A stretch of 63,225 nucleotides of DNA. Origin: Bradyrhizobium canariense (GTDB lineage: Bacteria; Pseudomonadota; Alphaproteobacteria; Rhizobiales; Xanthobacteraceae). The DNA is taken from the NCBI RefSeq assembly GCF_019402665.1, contig NZ_VSST01000033.1, positions 1-63,225 of the forward strand, written 5' to 3'. Every line of letters starts with the position of its first letter. Within the stretch, counting starts at the first letter, position 1. The notes below the pieces were generated by a model that was given only the letters and a program-made list of their open reading frames with translations, searched no databases and was not told the origin of the DNA. The translations under genes were made by a program, and so were the position numbers. This document shows positions 1 to 10,245 of the stretch, piece after piece.

Positions 1-1
1 C

Positions 2-1114
2 GTTTGCGAGCGCTGGGTTCACGACCCGTATTTCCAGTTCTTCACCGGGCAAGAGTTCTTTCAGCATGCCTTCCCGCACGAGCGCTCGGACCTGAGCCAT
101 TGGCGCAAGCGGCTCGGCGACAAGTTGGAGCTGCTGCTGGCGGAGAGCCTGCGGGTGGCGCACGAGGCCGGCGCGTTACGCGGCCAGGACCTCAAGCGCG
201 TCACCGTCGACACCACGGTGCAGCCGAAGGCCATCACCTTTCCGACCGATGCCAAGCTGCTCCATGCGGCTATCAAGGGGCTCAACCGCCTGGCGAGAAG
301 GCACGCCGTCAGGCTGCGGCAATCCTATTCTCGTGTGGCCAAGGCCGCCGCGATGATGGCGGGCCGCTACGCCCATGCCAAACAGTTCAGCCGGCATCAG
401 CGGCAGTTGCGCATTCTGCGCAGCCGGCTCGGCCGCATCATCCGCGACATCCGCCGCAAGATCGAGGGCCAGCCGGCACTGGAGGAGGCATTCGCCCTCC
501 CGCTTGGCCGGGCCGTGCAAATCCGCTCGCAGCAGCAGCGCCAGCGCGGCTGGAAGCTTTATTCCTTCCATGCCCCGGAGGTGGAATGCATCGGCAAAGG
601 CAAGGCCGCAGCCCCTTACGAGTTCGGCGTGAAGGCCTCCATCGTCACCAACAACCGCCGGGCGCCCGGTGGCCTGTTCGTACTGCACGCCAGGTCGCTG
701 CCCGATAATCCCTACGACGGTCATACCCTGCGGGACGTCATCGGCCGCACCGAGGCGCTCACCGGCTGTCCGATCGAGCGGGCCTATGTCGACAAGGGAT
801 ATCGCGGCCACGACACGCAAAATCCCCGTCGCGTCTTCATTTCGGGCCAGAAGCGCGGCGTGTTCGGCACCATCAAGCGCGAGCTCCGGCGCCGCTCCGC
901 CATCGAGCCCATCATCGGACATCTGAAGGCCGAAGGTCACCTTGGCCGCTGCTATCTCAAAGGCCGCGCCGGCGACGCCGCCAACGTCGTGCTCTCAGCA
1001 GTAGGCCACAACTTACGCCGTATCCTCGCCTGGCTCAGAGAACTCTTGTGCCTCTTCCTGATCCAGCTATCGCATACGCTTGCCTGTCCGCTCCCGCTCA
1101 ATTCGGCTTCTTAA
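2..1114 (+). mobile_element. IS5-type transposase, 5' end cut by window edge
   Basis: DDE transposase of an insertion sequence. The reading frame is open from base 2, so the start lies outside the window. The visible N-terminal part (VCERWVHDPYFQFFTG) is the usual helical start of IS5-family transposases. A TVDTTVQPKAI segment and a YVDKGYRGHD segment carry the two catalytic Asp, and IEPIIGHLKAEGHLGR carries the Glu with the typical spacing. The end (SAVGHNLRRILAWLRELL) is also family-like. It looks intact to its stop. The right IS end should lie just beyond the stop, because the next recognisable coding sequence (a PaiB remnant) begins within about 20 bases. The exact IS group and terminal repeats cannot be assigned without the left end. 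Confidence 0.85.
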
Positions 1115-1387
1115 CGGACGACGAGGTAGTCACGCGGCTGACTGATGTACATGAGCGCTCAAGCAAAGACCGCTGGGCGGTCTCGGACGCACCTGCCGAT
1201 TTCATCAAAGCGGAGCTCGAGGGGATTATCGGATTATCGGCCTGCGATTGCAAATTACACGGCTAGATGGCACACGGAAGATGAGCCAGAACCGCAATGC
1301 CGCGGATCGCGCCGGCGTCATCGAGGGCTTATCCAAGAGCGACCGTGAGGAAGACCGTCGTGCAGCTCACCTCATTCCGAAAGGATG
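1115..1387 (+). pseudogene. PaiB/FMN-binding regulator C-terminal remnant
   Basis: Remnant of an FMN-binding negative regulator of the PaiB family. Two frames together give the family C-terminus. The first reads TRLTDVHERSSKDRWAVSDA then PADFIKAELEGIIGL. The second, from about 1240, reads LDGTRKMSQNRNAADRAGVI then EGL, ending at a stop near 1387. One frameshift lies around 1240-1255. The upstream two thirds of the gene is missing and is replaced by the IS5-type element, which probably truncated it. Family assignment is by recognition of the WxVSDAPADF and KxSQNRxxADRxGV motifs. Confidence 0.6.
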
Positions 1388-1818
1388 ACGAACCCGATCG
1401 ACGTATTGTAAACGACCCGGTGTCACGTGGATTTCCTCCACTTCCTCGGCTGCTCTCCTTCTGCACAACCACGCGCGGGCGGCGGGCTTCTGCTCCCGGC
1501 AGGTGCTTTACACAGCACAAGAACGCGCCGCGTCCGCGAGCGGCAACCGCGGACGCCCAAGCCGCTAGGCCAACTCCAGCTTTTATGGCGTGCAAGTCTC
1601 GAGAGATTTACAAAGAGCCCTCCAGGCGTCTGGAATCTGACATTGCGGTCAGATTGCAGATTCTCTGACAGTTCACGACAATCTGCGGTCGCGCACACTC
1701 CCGATGGGCAGCAAGAAACGCGAATGTCTCACATTTGCAAGGTCGCGCAGCTCACTTCTGTCACAATGATAGGGGCTCCCGGACCACCCTGCTCGACCTC
1801 GAATTCGGCCTAAGACGT
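1388..1818. other. Gene-poor stretch with two small hairpins
   Basis: No convincing gene between the PaiB remnant and the stop of the large kinase. Two perfect inverted repeats are visible: arms TCTGAC/GTCAGA at 1636-1653 and GCAGATT/AATCTGC at 1656-1686. Neither is followed by a T-run on either strand, so a terminator role for the convergent side is only a guess. Confidence 0.35.
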
Positions 1819-4800
1819 TCAAGAGACCTGTTTCGCCTGATCGACGCCCTCCGGCGCAACGGGAATACTGAACCGAAAGACGGCCCCGTGAGGATCATTG
1901 GCGCCCGCCCACATCCGGCCCCCATGCGCCTCAATAATGGAATGGCAAATGGCCAGCCCCATGCCCATGCCTTCTGACTTGGTGGTGTAGAACGCCTCGA
2001 ACATTCGGTCTGCGCTGTTTGGATCGAGTCCTGGACCTGTATCCCGAAAGCTGACCAATACATTATTCGAGCCATCTGTGCGCGTCGTGATCAGTAATTC
2101 GCGTTCGCCTTCGTTGATCTCGCTCATAGCCTCGATGGCATTCGTGATCAGATTGAGAATCACCTGCCGTACCTGAACGCGATCCGCCCTAACGAGCGGC
2201 AAAGCCTCAGGCCGTCGGGTTTGCACCCACACGTCATTTTGTGCAAGTTCCGCGCGGACTAGGGCCAACACCTCTAAGATCAATTCGTCAATTGCAAGAA
2301 GCTCGGTTTGCATGGGCGCTTTGTTCATAAGAGCGCGGATCCGACGGATCACGTTTCCTGCGCGCATACTGTCACGAACAATCAAACCGAAGGTCTGCCG
2401 AACCTCTTCCAGATTTGGCGGTTGAGCACCGAGCCAATTTAGCCCCGCCCCCGCATTACTGCTGATCGCGGCAATCGGCTGGTTCACCTCATGCGCGATC
2501 GAGGCGGCCAGATGTCCCATTGTCGTGATCCGATTGGCATGTGCAAGGCCCATCAGAGTCTCGCGATAGCGCCGTTCGCTTTCGCGGGCCTCCGCTTCCG
2601 CTCTCTTTCGTTCTGTCAGGTCCAGGACGAAGCCAACACCTTGGTCCTCTCGCGCATCGAACACGGCGAGGCCAATGAGCACTGGCACGCGACTGCCATC
2701 CTTCCGAACATACTCTTTCTCGAACTGCTGAACAGCTCCGGTCCTTTTTGCTTCTGTGTGAGCATCCATTGTGCGCTCGTGCCATTCTGGAGGCGTTAGA
2801 TCGAGACCGTTCACTCGGCCTGCGAGGAGATCTTCTTGCTCGTATCCAACCATCGTGAGGAAGGCTTGATTTGCTTCGATGATCTCGCCCCCTTCGTGAA
2901 TGATAAAGATTCCGATGATGTTAGCGTCGAGCAAGCGCCGGATTTTCGCCTCCCGTTGCTGAACTTCGCTGTACAACCGGCTGTTTTCGAGCGCTGTTGC
3001 AGCTTGAGAGGCAAGCATTTTCTGCATTGATGTTCGGGCAGCCGAGAATATGCGCGGGGCGAGATTATTCTCCAGATAAAGTACGCCGATCAGCTTGCCC
3101 TGCGTGATGAGTGGCAGGCAAAGAATAGAACGCGCTTTGCGCTCGCGGATATAAGGATCTTCGGCAAATGAAGGCTGGACGACAGCGTCTTCGAGAACCA
3201 CGTTTTCGCGGACACGTAGCACGAAATGCAGCACGGATTCGGGAAGAGCCATCGGAGTTACGGGCTGTTCATCCACCTTTATAACGAGCGCATCTGCTAC
3301 CGTTTTGCCTTCCGCTTCGATCCGTGGCTCGTCGCCATGCAGCAGAATCAACACACCTCTTTCGGCGCCGGCCTGCTCAATGGTAGTCCGCATAAGCTTG
3401 TCAATTAGCTTCTGAAGCACAATCTCGCCGGAAATCGCCTGCGACACTTTGATCACCGTCGCCAGATCAAGTTGCTCAACCGGAGCTCCGATCGTCATGC
3501 CATTCACGGCAAGCGGGGGCTCCTGATGCATGAGATGCGGATGCAGCTCCTCGAGTTGACGCACCTTACCATCCGCTCCCCAACGAAGGTAGCCGCGCCG
3601 CGCGTCCTGCAGGTAAACCCGGGAGATCCTGGCAAAACCGCGTGCAGCATAAAAGCGCGCTGCAAGTTCACAAGCGATCCCCTCGTGGTGGGGGAAACCG
3701 TTACGTCCTGCGGTTTGGATTGAGTGTTCGTACAGTCGCATTGCGTCTGCATCCCGGCATTCTAACCTCGCAATTTCAGCGCCGACCAAGGCAGCCCGAT
3801 TCTCGAAGTTGTCGGGGCAATTCGTCGCCCATGTCTGCAGTTGCCTGTAATGAGCATCAATGACATCTCGGTGTGGCTGTTGTTCGCCTTCGCCCAGCCT
3901 GTCGCAATAACACGAGTGAGACAGCGCACCATAAAAGTGAAACTCCGCGGTCAAGGGCTCTGTTGGTATGGTCCATAGTTTGGGCTCGGCCTTCGAGCGA
4001 GCCTCAACAGCCGCAGCATAATCGCCGGATAGGAAGCGCGCCTGAAGTTTGCGGATCCAGTAAACGGTTTCGCTAGGTGACTCCGGACTTCCTGCCAACG
4101 ATCGTTCAACGTCTAGCTCGTCAAATTGTTGGTCGTCGAAGCAACCGAGCGAGCGCGTGAGGCCGCGCATGGTTCTGACGATTGCGAGCTGAGCGGCTAC
4201 CGCCTCAGCAGCAAATTGTACCTTTCTGTTCCGGATCGTAGCAGCGCTTTTCTCTAACTCGTTCTGTACCTCTTTCAGGTGATCTCCGGCCATCATCATA
4301 CTTCCGGTTAGATGGACCGAACTGTACGCCTCATAGATGACATCACCGCTACTGACCGCGGCTTCGAGGGCTCGCCGGATCAAAACTCGGCCGTCTCTAA
4401 GCGGCTTCGTCCACGGGATCACGGTGGCTCCGACGGCCAAATAGACGTGAGCCCGAAAACGAGAGAACTCGCCGCGATCAGCCAGATCGCAAGCAAGACG
4501 ACCAAATTTATCGGCCGCTTGGTAGTCACCGAAGCGTCCGGCCGAGATTCGGCCTAACCATGCGTAATGGGCGCAGGAAGCATCAGTGTTGCCGTGTTCG
4601 AGGCTGATGCTGACGGCTCGGCAGATCACTAAAGCGGATAAATTGGCGTCTGTGAAACCTGCAGCCGGAAGAATCCGCGTCAACACGGCGAGCGTGGCAA
4701 GCTTGGCCTGGTCTGTCATTCGAGGCAAACCAGCAACATCCTCGATTGCGTCGGGCAGCTGTGACCACATCCGCTGATATTCGGCCAGCATTTCATGGTC

Positions 4801-7374
4801 CGTCGGACGCTGCGACCACTCGATCCCGACGTCGCGAAGATATTCGAGACCTATGAGCACTGCCCGGCCGTGCTGACCCAGCGTCAAGTAAAGATCGACC
4901 CGCAAACATGCGACCGTTGCTCGTTGTGGCCCGTTCAAAGCTCGCTTCGACAGTGCGGACAAGAGACGCTCTGCAATCTCCAGCTGGCCTACCAAGAATT
5001 CGCATTCGGCCCGGCTGGTCTCGAGTGCGAACGCGAGCTCGCGGCGCCTTTGCCAAAAATTGGGCGCGAGCAGCGCAGCACCGACGGTGAAATATGTTAG
5101 CGCCGAGGCGTAGGCCGCCGAGGCCTTGGCACGCTGCCCTGCGATCAAGTTCAAGTCGGCGAGCTGCTCTCGCTCCTGACCGGAAGCGATGAGCGCGACG
5201 CCTCGATTGAGCTGACTGACAATGTCGAAGATGGCCTCTTCGCGTTTGTGCGCAGGGATGTGTGCCGCGAGCATCCGACCGATCCGCAGATGGGAAGGAG
5301 CGCGCGAGGATTCCGGCATCAGCAAGTAGGCCGCCTCTTGAACGCGATCGTGGACAAAGCGGTAGGCTGTCCCATGCCGCACGATCAGTTCCTGCCGGAT
5401 TGCCGGCCACACGGTCGCGTGCACTTGCTCCTGTGGAATTTCGAGCACAATCGCAAGCTCCGCCGTCCCGGCGATGTTGCCGAAACAGGCCAGCTGTTGC
5501 AGCGCTTCCTGCGTTTCCTTGGGCAGCCGGATGAGCTTGCCGAGCATCAGATCGACGACGTTCTCGGTGTACGCTTTTGCGTGAATTCGCTGCAGATCCC
5601 AACGCCAGCGCGCCGACACGTGATCGAACGTCAACAGCTGCTCTCCGGCTAGTTCAGACAAGAATTGAACGGCGAAGAACGGATTGCCCATCGTCTTCTG
5701 ATGCACCAACTTCGCAAGCGGGGCAGCGCGTTTTGGTCCGCAGCGAAGGGTATGCGCGACCAACTGCCCGACGTCGTCTGCGCTGAGCGGCGATAGCGTG
5801 ATCTCCTGTAGATTTAGGCCGGCTCTCCCGATGGACTCGAGCTTGCGTTTGAGCGGATGATCTGCATCAACTTCGTTGCTGCGGTAAGCTCCAATAAGCA
5901 GCAGGTGCAGATCCGGCTGGGTCAGCAGATCCTCGATCAGGTCGAGTGTTGCGGCGTCATACCACTGCAAATCATCGAGGAAGAGCACCAATGGATGGGT
6001 TCGCCGGGCGAACACGCCAATAAAGCGACGAAACACGAGCTGGAAACGGATTTGCGCTTGGCGGGCTGGAAGCTCAGCAACCGCGGGCTGCTCGCCGATA
6101 ACAAGGCTCAAATCGGGGATCAATTCGACCATCAGCCGTCCATTCCCACCGAGCGCCTCCCGGAACGCCTGCCGCCAAGTCGCGAGTTCGCCCTCACTTT
6201 TGCTGAGAAGAGGACGCACAAGGCTCTGAAAGGTCTGCACTAGTGTCGCATATGGCACATCGCGCTTCACTTGGTCGAATTTGCCTGATGCCAAGAGCCC
6301 GCGATAGGGCACGAGTACTTTGTGTAGCTCCTGGACGAGCGAAGACTTACCGATGCCGGAATAACCGGCAACCAGCACCAACCTCGGCGCGCCGCTCTTC
6401 ACCGCTCGATCGAAAGAGCCAAGCAAGGTCTCGATCTCGCGGGCTCTCCCATAGAGCTTCTCGGGGACGATCAACCGATCAGGTGTGTCGTCTGCGCCAA
6501 GTTCAAAAGGCTCGATGCGACCATGGTTGGCCCATGCTGCCAGACAGTGTTGCAGATCGTGTTCAAGGCCAGCGGCAGTCTGGTAGCGTTCCTCGGCGGT
6601 TTTCGCGAGGAGTTTCATCGCAATGTGAGAGATTGGCTCCGGGACATTTTGCGATTTCTCGAGGGGCGGTGTTGCTTTTCTTGCAATATGACAATGAATC
6701 CACTCCAACGGGTCTGAGCCCGTGAACGGCAGCGCGCCGGTCAGCATCTGGTAGAATATCACCCCAAGTGAATAGAGATCACTGCGAGAGTCGACCGAGC
6801 GATTCATTCGTCCGGTCTGCTCGGGCGCCATGTAGGGCAGCGAGCCGGCGATGAACTCGGCAGGCTCAAGCGGCACCCGCTCGCGGGAAAGCCGGGACGC
6901 CAGCCCGAATCCGGTGAGTCGCACTTGTTCGTCAGGACAATTGACCAGAATGTGACCGGGTTTCAGGTCCTTGTGGATTAAGCCGCGGCGGTGGAGCTTG
7001 CCCACGGACCTCGTGACACCAATAGCAAGGCGCAGGAAGCGCTGAGGCTCCATGCCGACTCCAACTAAGTTTAGCAGCGGCTCGCCGCATGGATCCTCCA
7101 GGACCAGCATGGTACGACCAGCTTCCCGGATGAGTTCCAGAGGCCGCACCGCCCATGCCTCATCTAGCTCCTCTCTCAGCTCATACTCGTGGGCGAGGCA
7201 CTCGATCGTGGCGGGGTGTTCCCCGGTGGGCCGCACGAGAAGCACGACAGCCTTGCTGCCGTTGATTTGCCGCCACGCACGGCAGAACACACGACCTCCG
7301 TCCCTCCACAGGGGCTGGATGTCGTTGTCGAGATTTGAGCCGAACACATTTCGGCTGGGAGGGGCGCGCGGCAT
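1819..7374 (-). CDS. Hybrid Ser/Thr kinase-AAA ATPase-GAF-PAS-histidine kinase
   Basis: A 1851-residue cytoplasmic signalling protein. Domains in order: an N-terminal protein-kinase-like domain (about 15-280, with HKDLKPGHILVN and YMAPEQTG); an AAA/STAND-type ATPase with Walker A GYSGIGKSS near 335 and Walker B LVLFLDDLQW; a long helical TPR-like middle; a GAF domain (about 1290-1450); a PAS domain (about 1480-1600, EGGEIIEANQAFLTMVGYEQ); and a histidine kinase with H-box SIAHEVNQPIAA near 1630, N-box NLITNAIEAM and G-boxes DTGPGLD and GMGMGLAICHSI. The Mg-binding DFG of the first kinase reads GFG, so its phosphotransfer activity is uncertain. No membrane segments are seen. The architecture is known from many Bradyrhizobium and cyanobacterial proteins. 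The ligand is unknown. The only receiver genes nearby are the NodW-like regulator and the single receiver on the opposite strand at 10.2-11.4 kb, which makes them plausible partners (inference). Confidence 0.9.
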   Translation of the reverse strand: MPRAPPSRNVFGSNLDNDIQPLWRDGGRVFCRAWRQINGSKAVVLLVRPTGEHPATIECLAHEYELREELDEAWAVRPLELIREAGRTMLVLEDPCGEPLLNLVGVGMEPQRFLRLAIGVTRSVGKLHRRGLIHKDLKPGHILVNCPDEQVRLTGFGLASRLSRERVPLEPAEFIAGSLPYMAPEQTGRMNRSVDSRSDLYSLGVIFYQMLTGALPFTGSDPLEWIHCHIARKATPPLEKSQNVPEPISHIAMKLLAKTAEERYQTAAGLEHDLQHCLAAWANHGRIEPFELGADDTPDRLIVPEKLYGRAREIETLLGSFDRAVKSGAPRLVLVAGYSGIGKSSLVQELHKVLVPYRGLLASGKFDQVKRDVPYATLVQTFQSLVRPLLSKSEGELATWRQAFREALGGNGRLMVELIPDLSLVIGEQPAVAELPARQAQIRFQLVFRRFIGVFARRTHPLVLFLDDLQWYDAATLDLIEDLLTQPDLHLLLIGAYRSNEVDADHPLKRKLESIGRAGLNLQEITLSPLSADDVGQLVAHTLRCGPKRAAPLAKLVHQKTMGNPFFAVQFLSELAGEQLLTFDHVSARWRWDLQRIHAKAYTENVVDLMLGKLIRLPKETQEALQQLACFGNIAGTAELAIVLEIPQEQVHATVWPAIRQELIVRHGTAYRFVHDRVQEAAYLLMPESSRAPSHLRIGRMLAAHIPAHKREEAIFDIVSQLNRGVALIASGQEREQLADLNLIAGQRAKASAAYASALTYFTVGAALLAPNFWQRRRELAFALETSRAECEFLVGQLEIAERLLSALSKRALNGPQRATVACLRVDLYLTLGQHGRAVLIGLEYLRDVGIEWSQRPTDHEMLAEYQRMWSQLPDAIEDVAGLPRMTDQAKLATLAVLTRILPAAGFTDANLSALVICRAVSISLEHGNTDASCAHYAWLGRISAGRFGDYQAADKFGRLACDLADRGEFSRFRAHVYLAVGATVIPWTKPLRDGRVLIRRALEAAVSSGDVIYEAYSSVHLTGSMMMAGDHLKEVQNELEKSAATIRNRKVQFAAEAVAAQLAIVRTMRGLTRSLGCFDDQQFDELDVERSLAGSPESPSETVYWIRKLQARFLSGDYAAAVEARSKAEPKLWTIPTEPLTAEFHFYGALSHSCYCDRLGEGEQQPHRDVIDAHYRQLQTWATNCPDNFENRAALVGAEIARLECRDADAMRLYEHSIQTAGRNGFPHHEGIACELAARFYAARGFARISRVYLQDARRGYLRWGADGKVRQLEELHPHLMHQEPPLAVNGMTIGAPVEQLDLATVIKVSQAISGEIVLQKLIDKLMRTTIEQAGAERGVLILLHGDEPRIEAEGKTVADALVIKVDEQPVTPMALPESVLHFVLRVRENVVLEDAVVQPSFAEDPYIRERKARSILCLPLITQGKLIGVLYLENNLAPRIFSAARTSMQKMLASQAATALENSRLYSEVQQREAKIRRLLDANIIGIFIIHEGGEIIEANQAFLTMVGYEQEDLLAGRVNGLDLTPPEWHERTMDAHTEAKRTGAVQQFEKEYVRKDGSRVPVLIGLAVFDAREDQGVGFVLDLTERKRAEAEARESERRYRETLMGLAHANRITTMGHLAASIAHEVNQPIAAISSNAGAGLNWLGAQPPNLEEVRQTFGLIVRDSMRAGNVIRRIRALMNKAPMQTELLAIDELILEVLALVRAELAQNDVWVQTRRPEALPLVRADRVQVRQVILNLITNAIEAMSEINEGERELLITTRTDGSNNVLVSFRDTGPGLDPNSADRMFEAFYTTKSEGMGMGLAICHSIIEAHGGRMWAGANDPHGAVFRFSIPVAPEGVDQAKQVS

Positions 7375-7641
7375 TTGCCTGACCAGACTAAGAAGACGCG
7401 CGCCAAATCTGACACATAAGAGGCGCCATTGTGAAGGAACTTCACAAAATTCGCTGCAGGGTCCGGATCATGGCCGCCAAAGAGAGCCCGCAGCAAGCAC
7501 AATATAACGGACGCACGCTGTATGTTAGAGCCCGATCGTGTCGATCGAGCGCAGCCCTGCGCGCAGCTCGAGCCCGGGCGGCGGCTCCGGACTACGCAGC
7601 GCGCCGGCGCGGAAGGAGTCCTTCGCGATAGAGCGACTCAA

Positions 7642-7797
7642 GCCGAAGGCTTCCCACGCCAAGGACAGCGGCTCGATTGACGTGTGGCCGAAAATGCCGC
7701 CACTAACAATGAAGTTGTTTGGCACGTCTACTTTGAAGAGGAACAACTCGCCCGGCTGGAGCGCCCGAAACTGCGTGGTGCCGCTGGGTTGCCACGA
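7642..7797 (-). pseudogene. HNH/restriction-endonuclease-like N-terminal remnant
   Basis: A short stretch reading SWQPSGTTQFRALQPGELFL then FKVDVPNNFIVSGGIFGH and PLSLAWEAFG. This resembles the N-terminal half of small HNH-endonuclease-like proteins common in proteobacteria (memory of the family; not checked). Nothing of the HNH motif follows, and the frame degenerates after AWEAFG. It is joined in frame to the end of the hipA remnant, so this is a scar and not a gene. Confidence 0.5.
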
Positions 7798-8625
7798 AAA
7801 CGTCCTTTGATCTGCTTCCGCTTCATCTCTTCCCTTTGGCAGGTTAAAGATAGCTGGAATACCGGGCCGCCCTCTGATTCGGATTTCAAGGCGGCGGCAC
7901 GGACAAAGCCTGGCAGCAATCCTCTTGAGGCAAATGTAGGGGACGGTTGTCGCCGGTCCAGCGGCGATCGAACCTCTCAACCACGAGCACACGGTTGCCT
8001 TCAAACTCCTCGATCGCGATGGCGGCGCTCGGAAGTCCGAGAGCTGCTGTCAGCTGGCAGAAGAACTCATTCTCGACGCTGTAGGAAAGATTGAGGCCGT
8101 TCGGTAGTCGGTCAATCCGCGGTTTGAGAATGTGCGTCGTGGCTGTAGTCGCCAGCGGCTTGTACCAACGCCCTTTCCAGAACAAGCGCGCGGTCTTTTC
8201 CTGGGCGCCGGCGATCGAGATCCGAAAGTCCTCGTCCTCACCAAGCTCAAGGAGAGCCGATGCAAAGGTCGCCGAGAAGCCGGGCGATTCTCGTCGTCAA
8301 CGGGTCTGCCGTCAACAGCCCCGGCAGCGCCCGGGTTCGATGCCGTCCGGCAGGAATTGCAATGGGCCGACGCAGTCCCGTCCGCACCAGTGAGTAGGTC
8401 GTAAGCGTCGATGCCCTGAGCGTGGACTCGCTCCGCCATACGATGGCGGATGGGCATGCTGTCGGGCAGGAGATTGTCGGAAACGGCGACGACAGCGGCA
8501 CCGATATAGCGGTCCCTCACGCAGAGCAGAGATAGCGACACGGGCAGCGCATGCTCCCAGGCAAGCCAGGACGGATCGTACTGAAAGTCGATTGCGCCGA
8601 CGAATGGTGTTCTGCAATGCGCGTT
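7798..8625 (-). pseudogene. hipA: hipA toxin kinase pseudogene
   Basis: Remnant of a HipA-type serine kinase toxin of a type II toxin-antitoxin system. Pieces in three frames, in order: IDFQYDPSWLAWEHALPVSL and DNLLPDSMPIRHRMAERVHA (HipA N-terminal domain), a DCVGPLQFLPDG piece, FWKGRWYKPLATTATTHILK with SVENEF and AIAIEEFEGNRVLVVERFDR, then EDCCQALSVPP and GIPAIFNLPKGRDEAEADQR. The sequence stops where the catalytic core should follow and continues as an HNH-type remnant. At least three frameshifts separate the blocks. No hipB-like antitoxin gene is recognisable upstream (8.7-9.1 kb). Confidence 0.8.
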
Positions 8626-8629
8626 CACC

Positions 8630-9123
8630 GGCTTCGGATGAGGAGAGCACAAGGTTCGCTTTGTGGGCAATCTCGGATCGGCACATACTTTGATCCGTCA
8701 TCTCCTCGACGAAGATGGGTGCGCTGCCTAAAACCCAGCGACGCTCCTTACAAGCTGGGTTCCAGCGAGCCCTTCTTCGATAGCCCTTTCGAACGGAGAC
8801 GGCTGCGATCCTGAACGACGTGTTCCTTGCCCTGACCAAGGCCGGCCACCAGCCTTGGATTGGCGAACAACCCCGCAATGTCAGCATGACAGTGGGCCGT
8901 TAAGACGATCTCGTTCACGCTCGACCACCCGGGGCCAGGACGCAGGCCAACGGACGACTCCAAACACCGCATGAAGCTTCCGAAACCCTCCGACTGGAGA
9001 TCCCAGCCACTGGAGAACAGCGGAACGCCTTCTCGTCCCAGTCGCGCTGCGACAGATCTAACTTGCCAACTACGAACTCCACCTAGTCGGCTCGAGAGAT
9101 GCTAACTCGATCAATCTACAAGA
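8630..9123. other. Gene-poor stretch upstream of the hipA remnant
   Basis: No supported gene. A short minus-strand frame (about 8748-8950) reads NEIVLTAHCHADIAGLFANP and looks protein-like, but I cannot assign it. It could be a remnant upstream of hipA. Confidence 0.25.
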
Positions 9124-9154
9124 CATGTACAACGTGACCCTACGTACGATTCAA
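9124..9154 (-). promoter_or_regulatory. Candidate NolA/MerR-type promoter box 1
   Basis: Reading the minus strand: -35-like TTGAAT (9154-9149), a 19-base spacer CGTACGTAGGGTCACGTTG, then TACATG. Near-identical to the element in front of nolA at 53764. It points toward the hipA remnant region. The 19-bp spacer is typical of MerR-family-activated promoters. Function is inferred. Confidence 0.5.
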
Positions 9155-9616
9155 GCCTTTCCCGTCTGTGTGAAGTAGCAGGGAGTCACCATCTACTTTG
9201 GCTGCTAAACGAGTCTCAGTTTTGCCACGCGGGTCACATCATCTGGGACACCATCACCACGGATGTACTGGCGATGTGGGGCGAACCCGGCACACTTCTT
9301 CTCAAAGGAGTGCGCCGGGCCGCCTTAATGAGTTGCGTCGGAAGATTGATGAGCTAGTGGGCGGTTGGCGGCTGCTCCAAGCGGACCGATCGAGCCAGTT
9401 TCAGCCCTATACTGCGGCATTGAGGAGCTAAGCTTCGAATCAGCGTGCTCGATACGCACCTATGGTGCCCGCCAATCCCGCGAATGCGCCCTCTCCATTT
9501 GAATTACACACATCATCTTCGGATACGAGCAGCGAAGCAATCGGCAGGACGCACGAACGTGGGCGCCCCCGCAGCTCGGGATGATTACATTTCCTACAAA
9601 GCACGACCGAAAGGAC
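9155..9616. other. Divergent gene-poor stretch between two boxes
   Basis: About 460 bases lying between two outward-facing copies of the TTGAAT-19-TA element. I see no gene here that I can support. Confidence 0.3.
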
Positions 9617-9647
9617 TTGAATCGCACCATGCGTCAGGTTGTACGAA
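9617..9647 (+). promoter_or_regulatory. Candidate NolA/MerR-type promoter box 2
   Basis: TTGAAT, spacer CGCACCATGCGTCAGGTTG (19 bases), then TACGAA. The right part (GCGTCAGGTTGTA) is identical to other copies in the window. An ATG with a membrane-type coding sequence starts at 9653, only a few bases downstream. Confidence 0.5.
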
Positions 9648-9652
9648 ACCGA

Positions 9653-9900
9653 TGCAAGGTGCTTTCCCAAGCTCGCTAAAGACGCAACTCACAGGCGCTC
9701 TGACGACGCAAAAAAGAATTTATGTGCTGATGCCGCTGCTACTCGTTCTGATGTCCATTTTCTTTACTGCGGGTGCGATAGTCTACGCCTCATGCCGATC
9801 TCAACAACGCCGGCGGGATCGGCGCATGCACAGGCACATTGGCCCCAATTCGCTCAGCTCGCGCCCCCGCGTGCAGCTACCGAGGCGGCGGGCATTTTGA
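9653..9900 (+). CDS. Possible small single-span membrane protein
   Basis: An 82-codon frame starting ATG right after box 2. It contains one clear hydrophobic segment (YVLMPLLLVLMSIFFTAGAI, about residues 24-43), followed by an Arg-rich tail, which would place the tail in the cytoplasm. I recognise no family. The Arg-rich end may be translated noncoding sequence. The main support is its position directly behind the promoter-like element. If the -10 is as drawn, the leader would be very short. Confidence 0.35.
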
Positions 9901-10245
9901 TCCGGCCGCTTAACGAGAGTCCGCCGACGCCTCATGCGCCCTGCCAAGCGGCATCCGCCGCCAGCTAGAGCGAGCGCCTCAACTTGGCTGCTGATTGATT
10001 TGATCAATGCCGCCGGGCCGTTCCGACGGGACGGCGGACAGACGGAAGCCAGTTCTCGACCACTCGGGCCCTTTTTGCTAGACTTTCGTGATAATGTCTT
10101 ACGCACGCAAACGGCTGGCCGTTCGCATACCTGGAAGATCTCAGAGATTTGCACTGCGCGAAAGCTCCTGAGAAGGCCGCCACGAGCAACCTTTGGTCGT
10201 GGCTCCACGGAACTTCTACCACGATTGCAAAGTGAGGCTTTTATC

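Noticed and set aside
4793..5602. 269-codon second minus-strand frame inside the large kinase gene
   Set aside because: Arg/Ala-rich shadow of the continuous 1851-residue protein.
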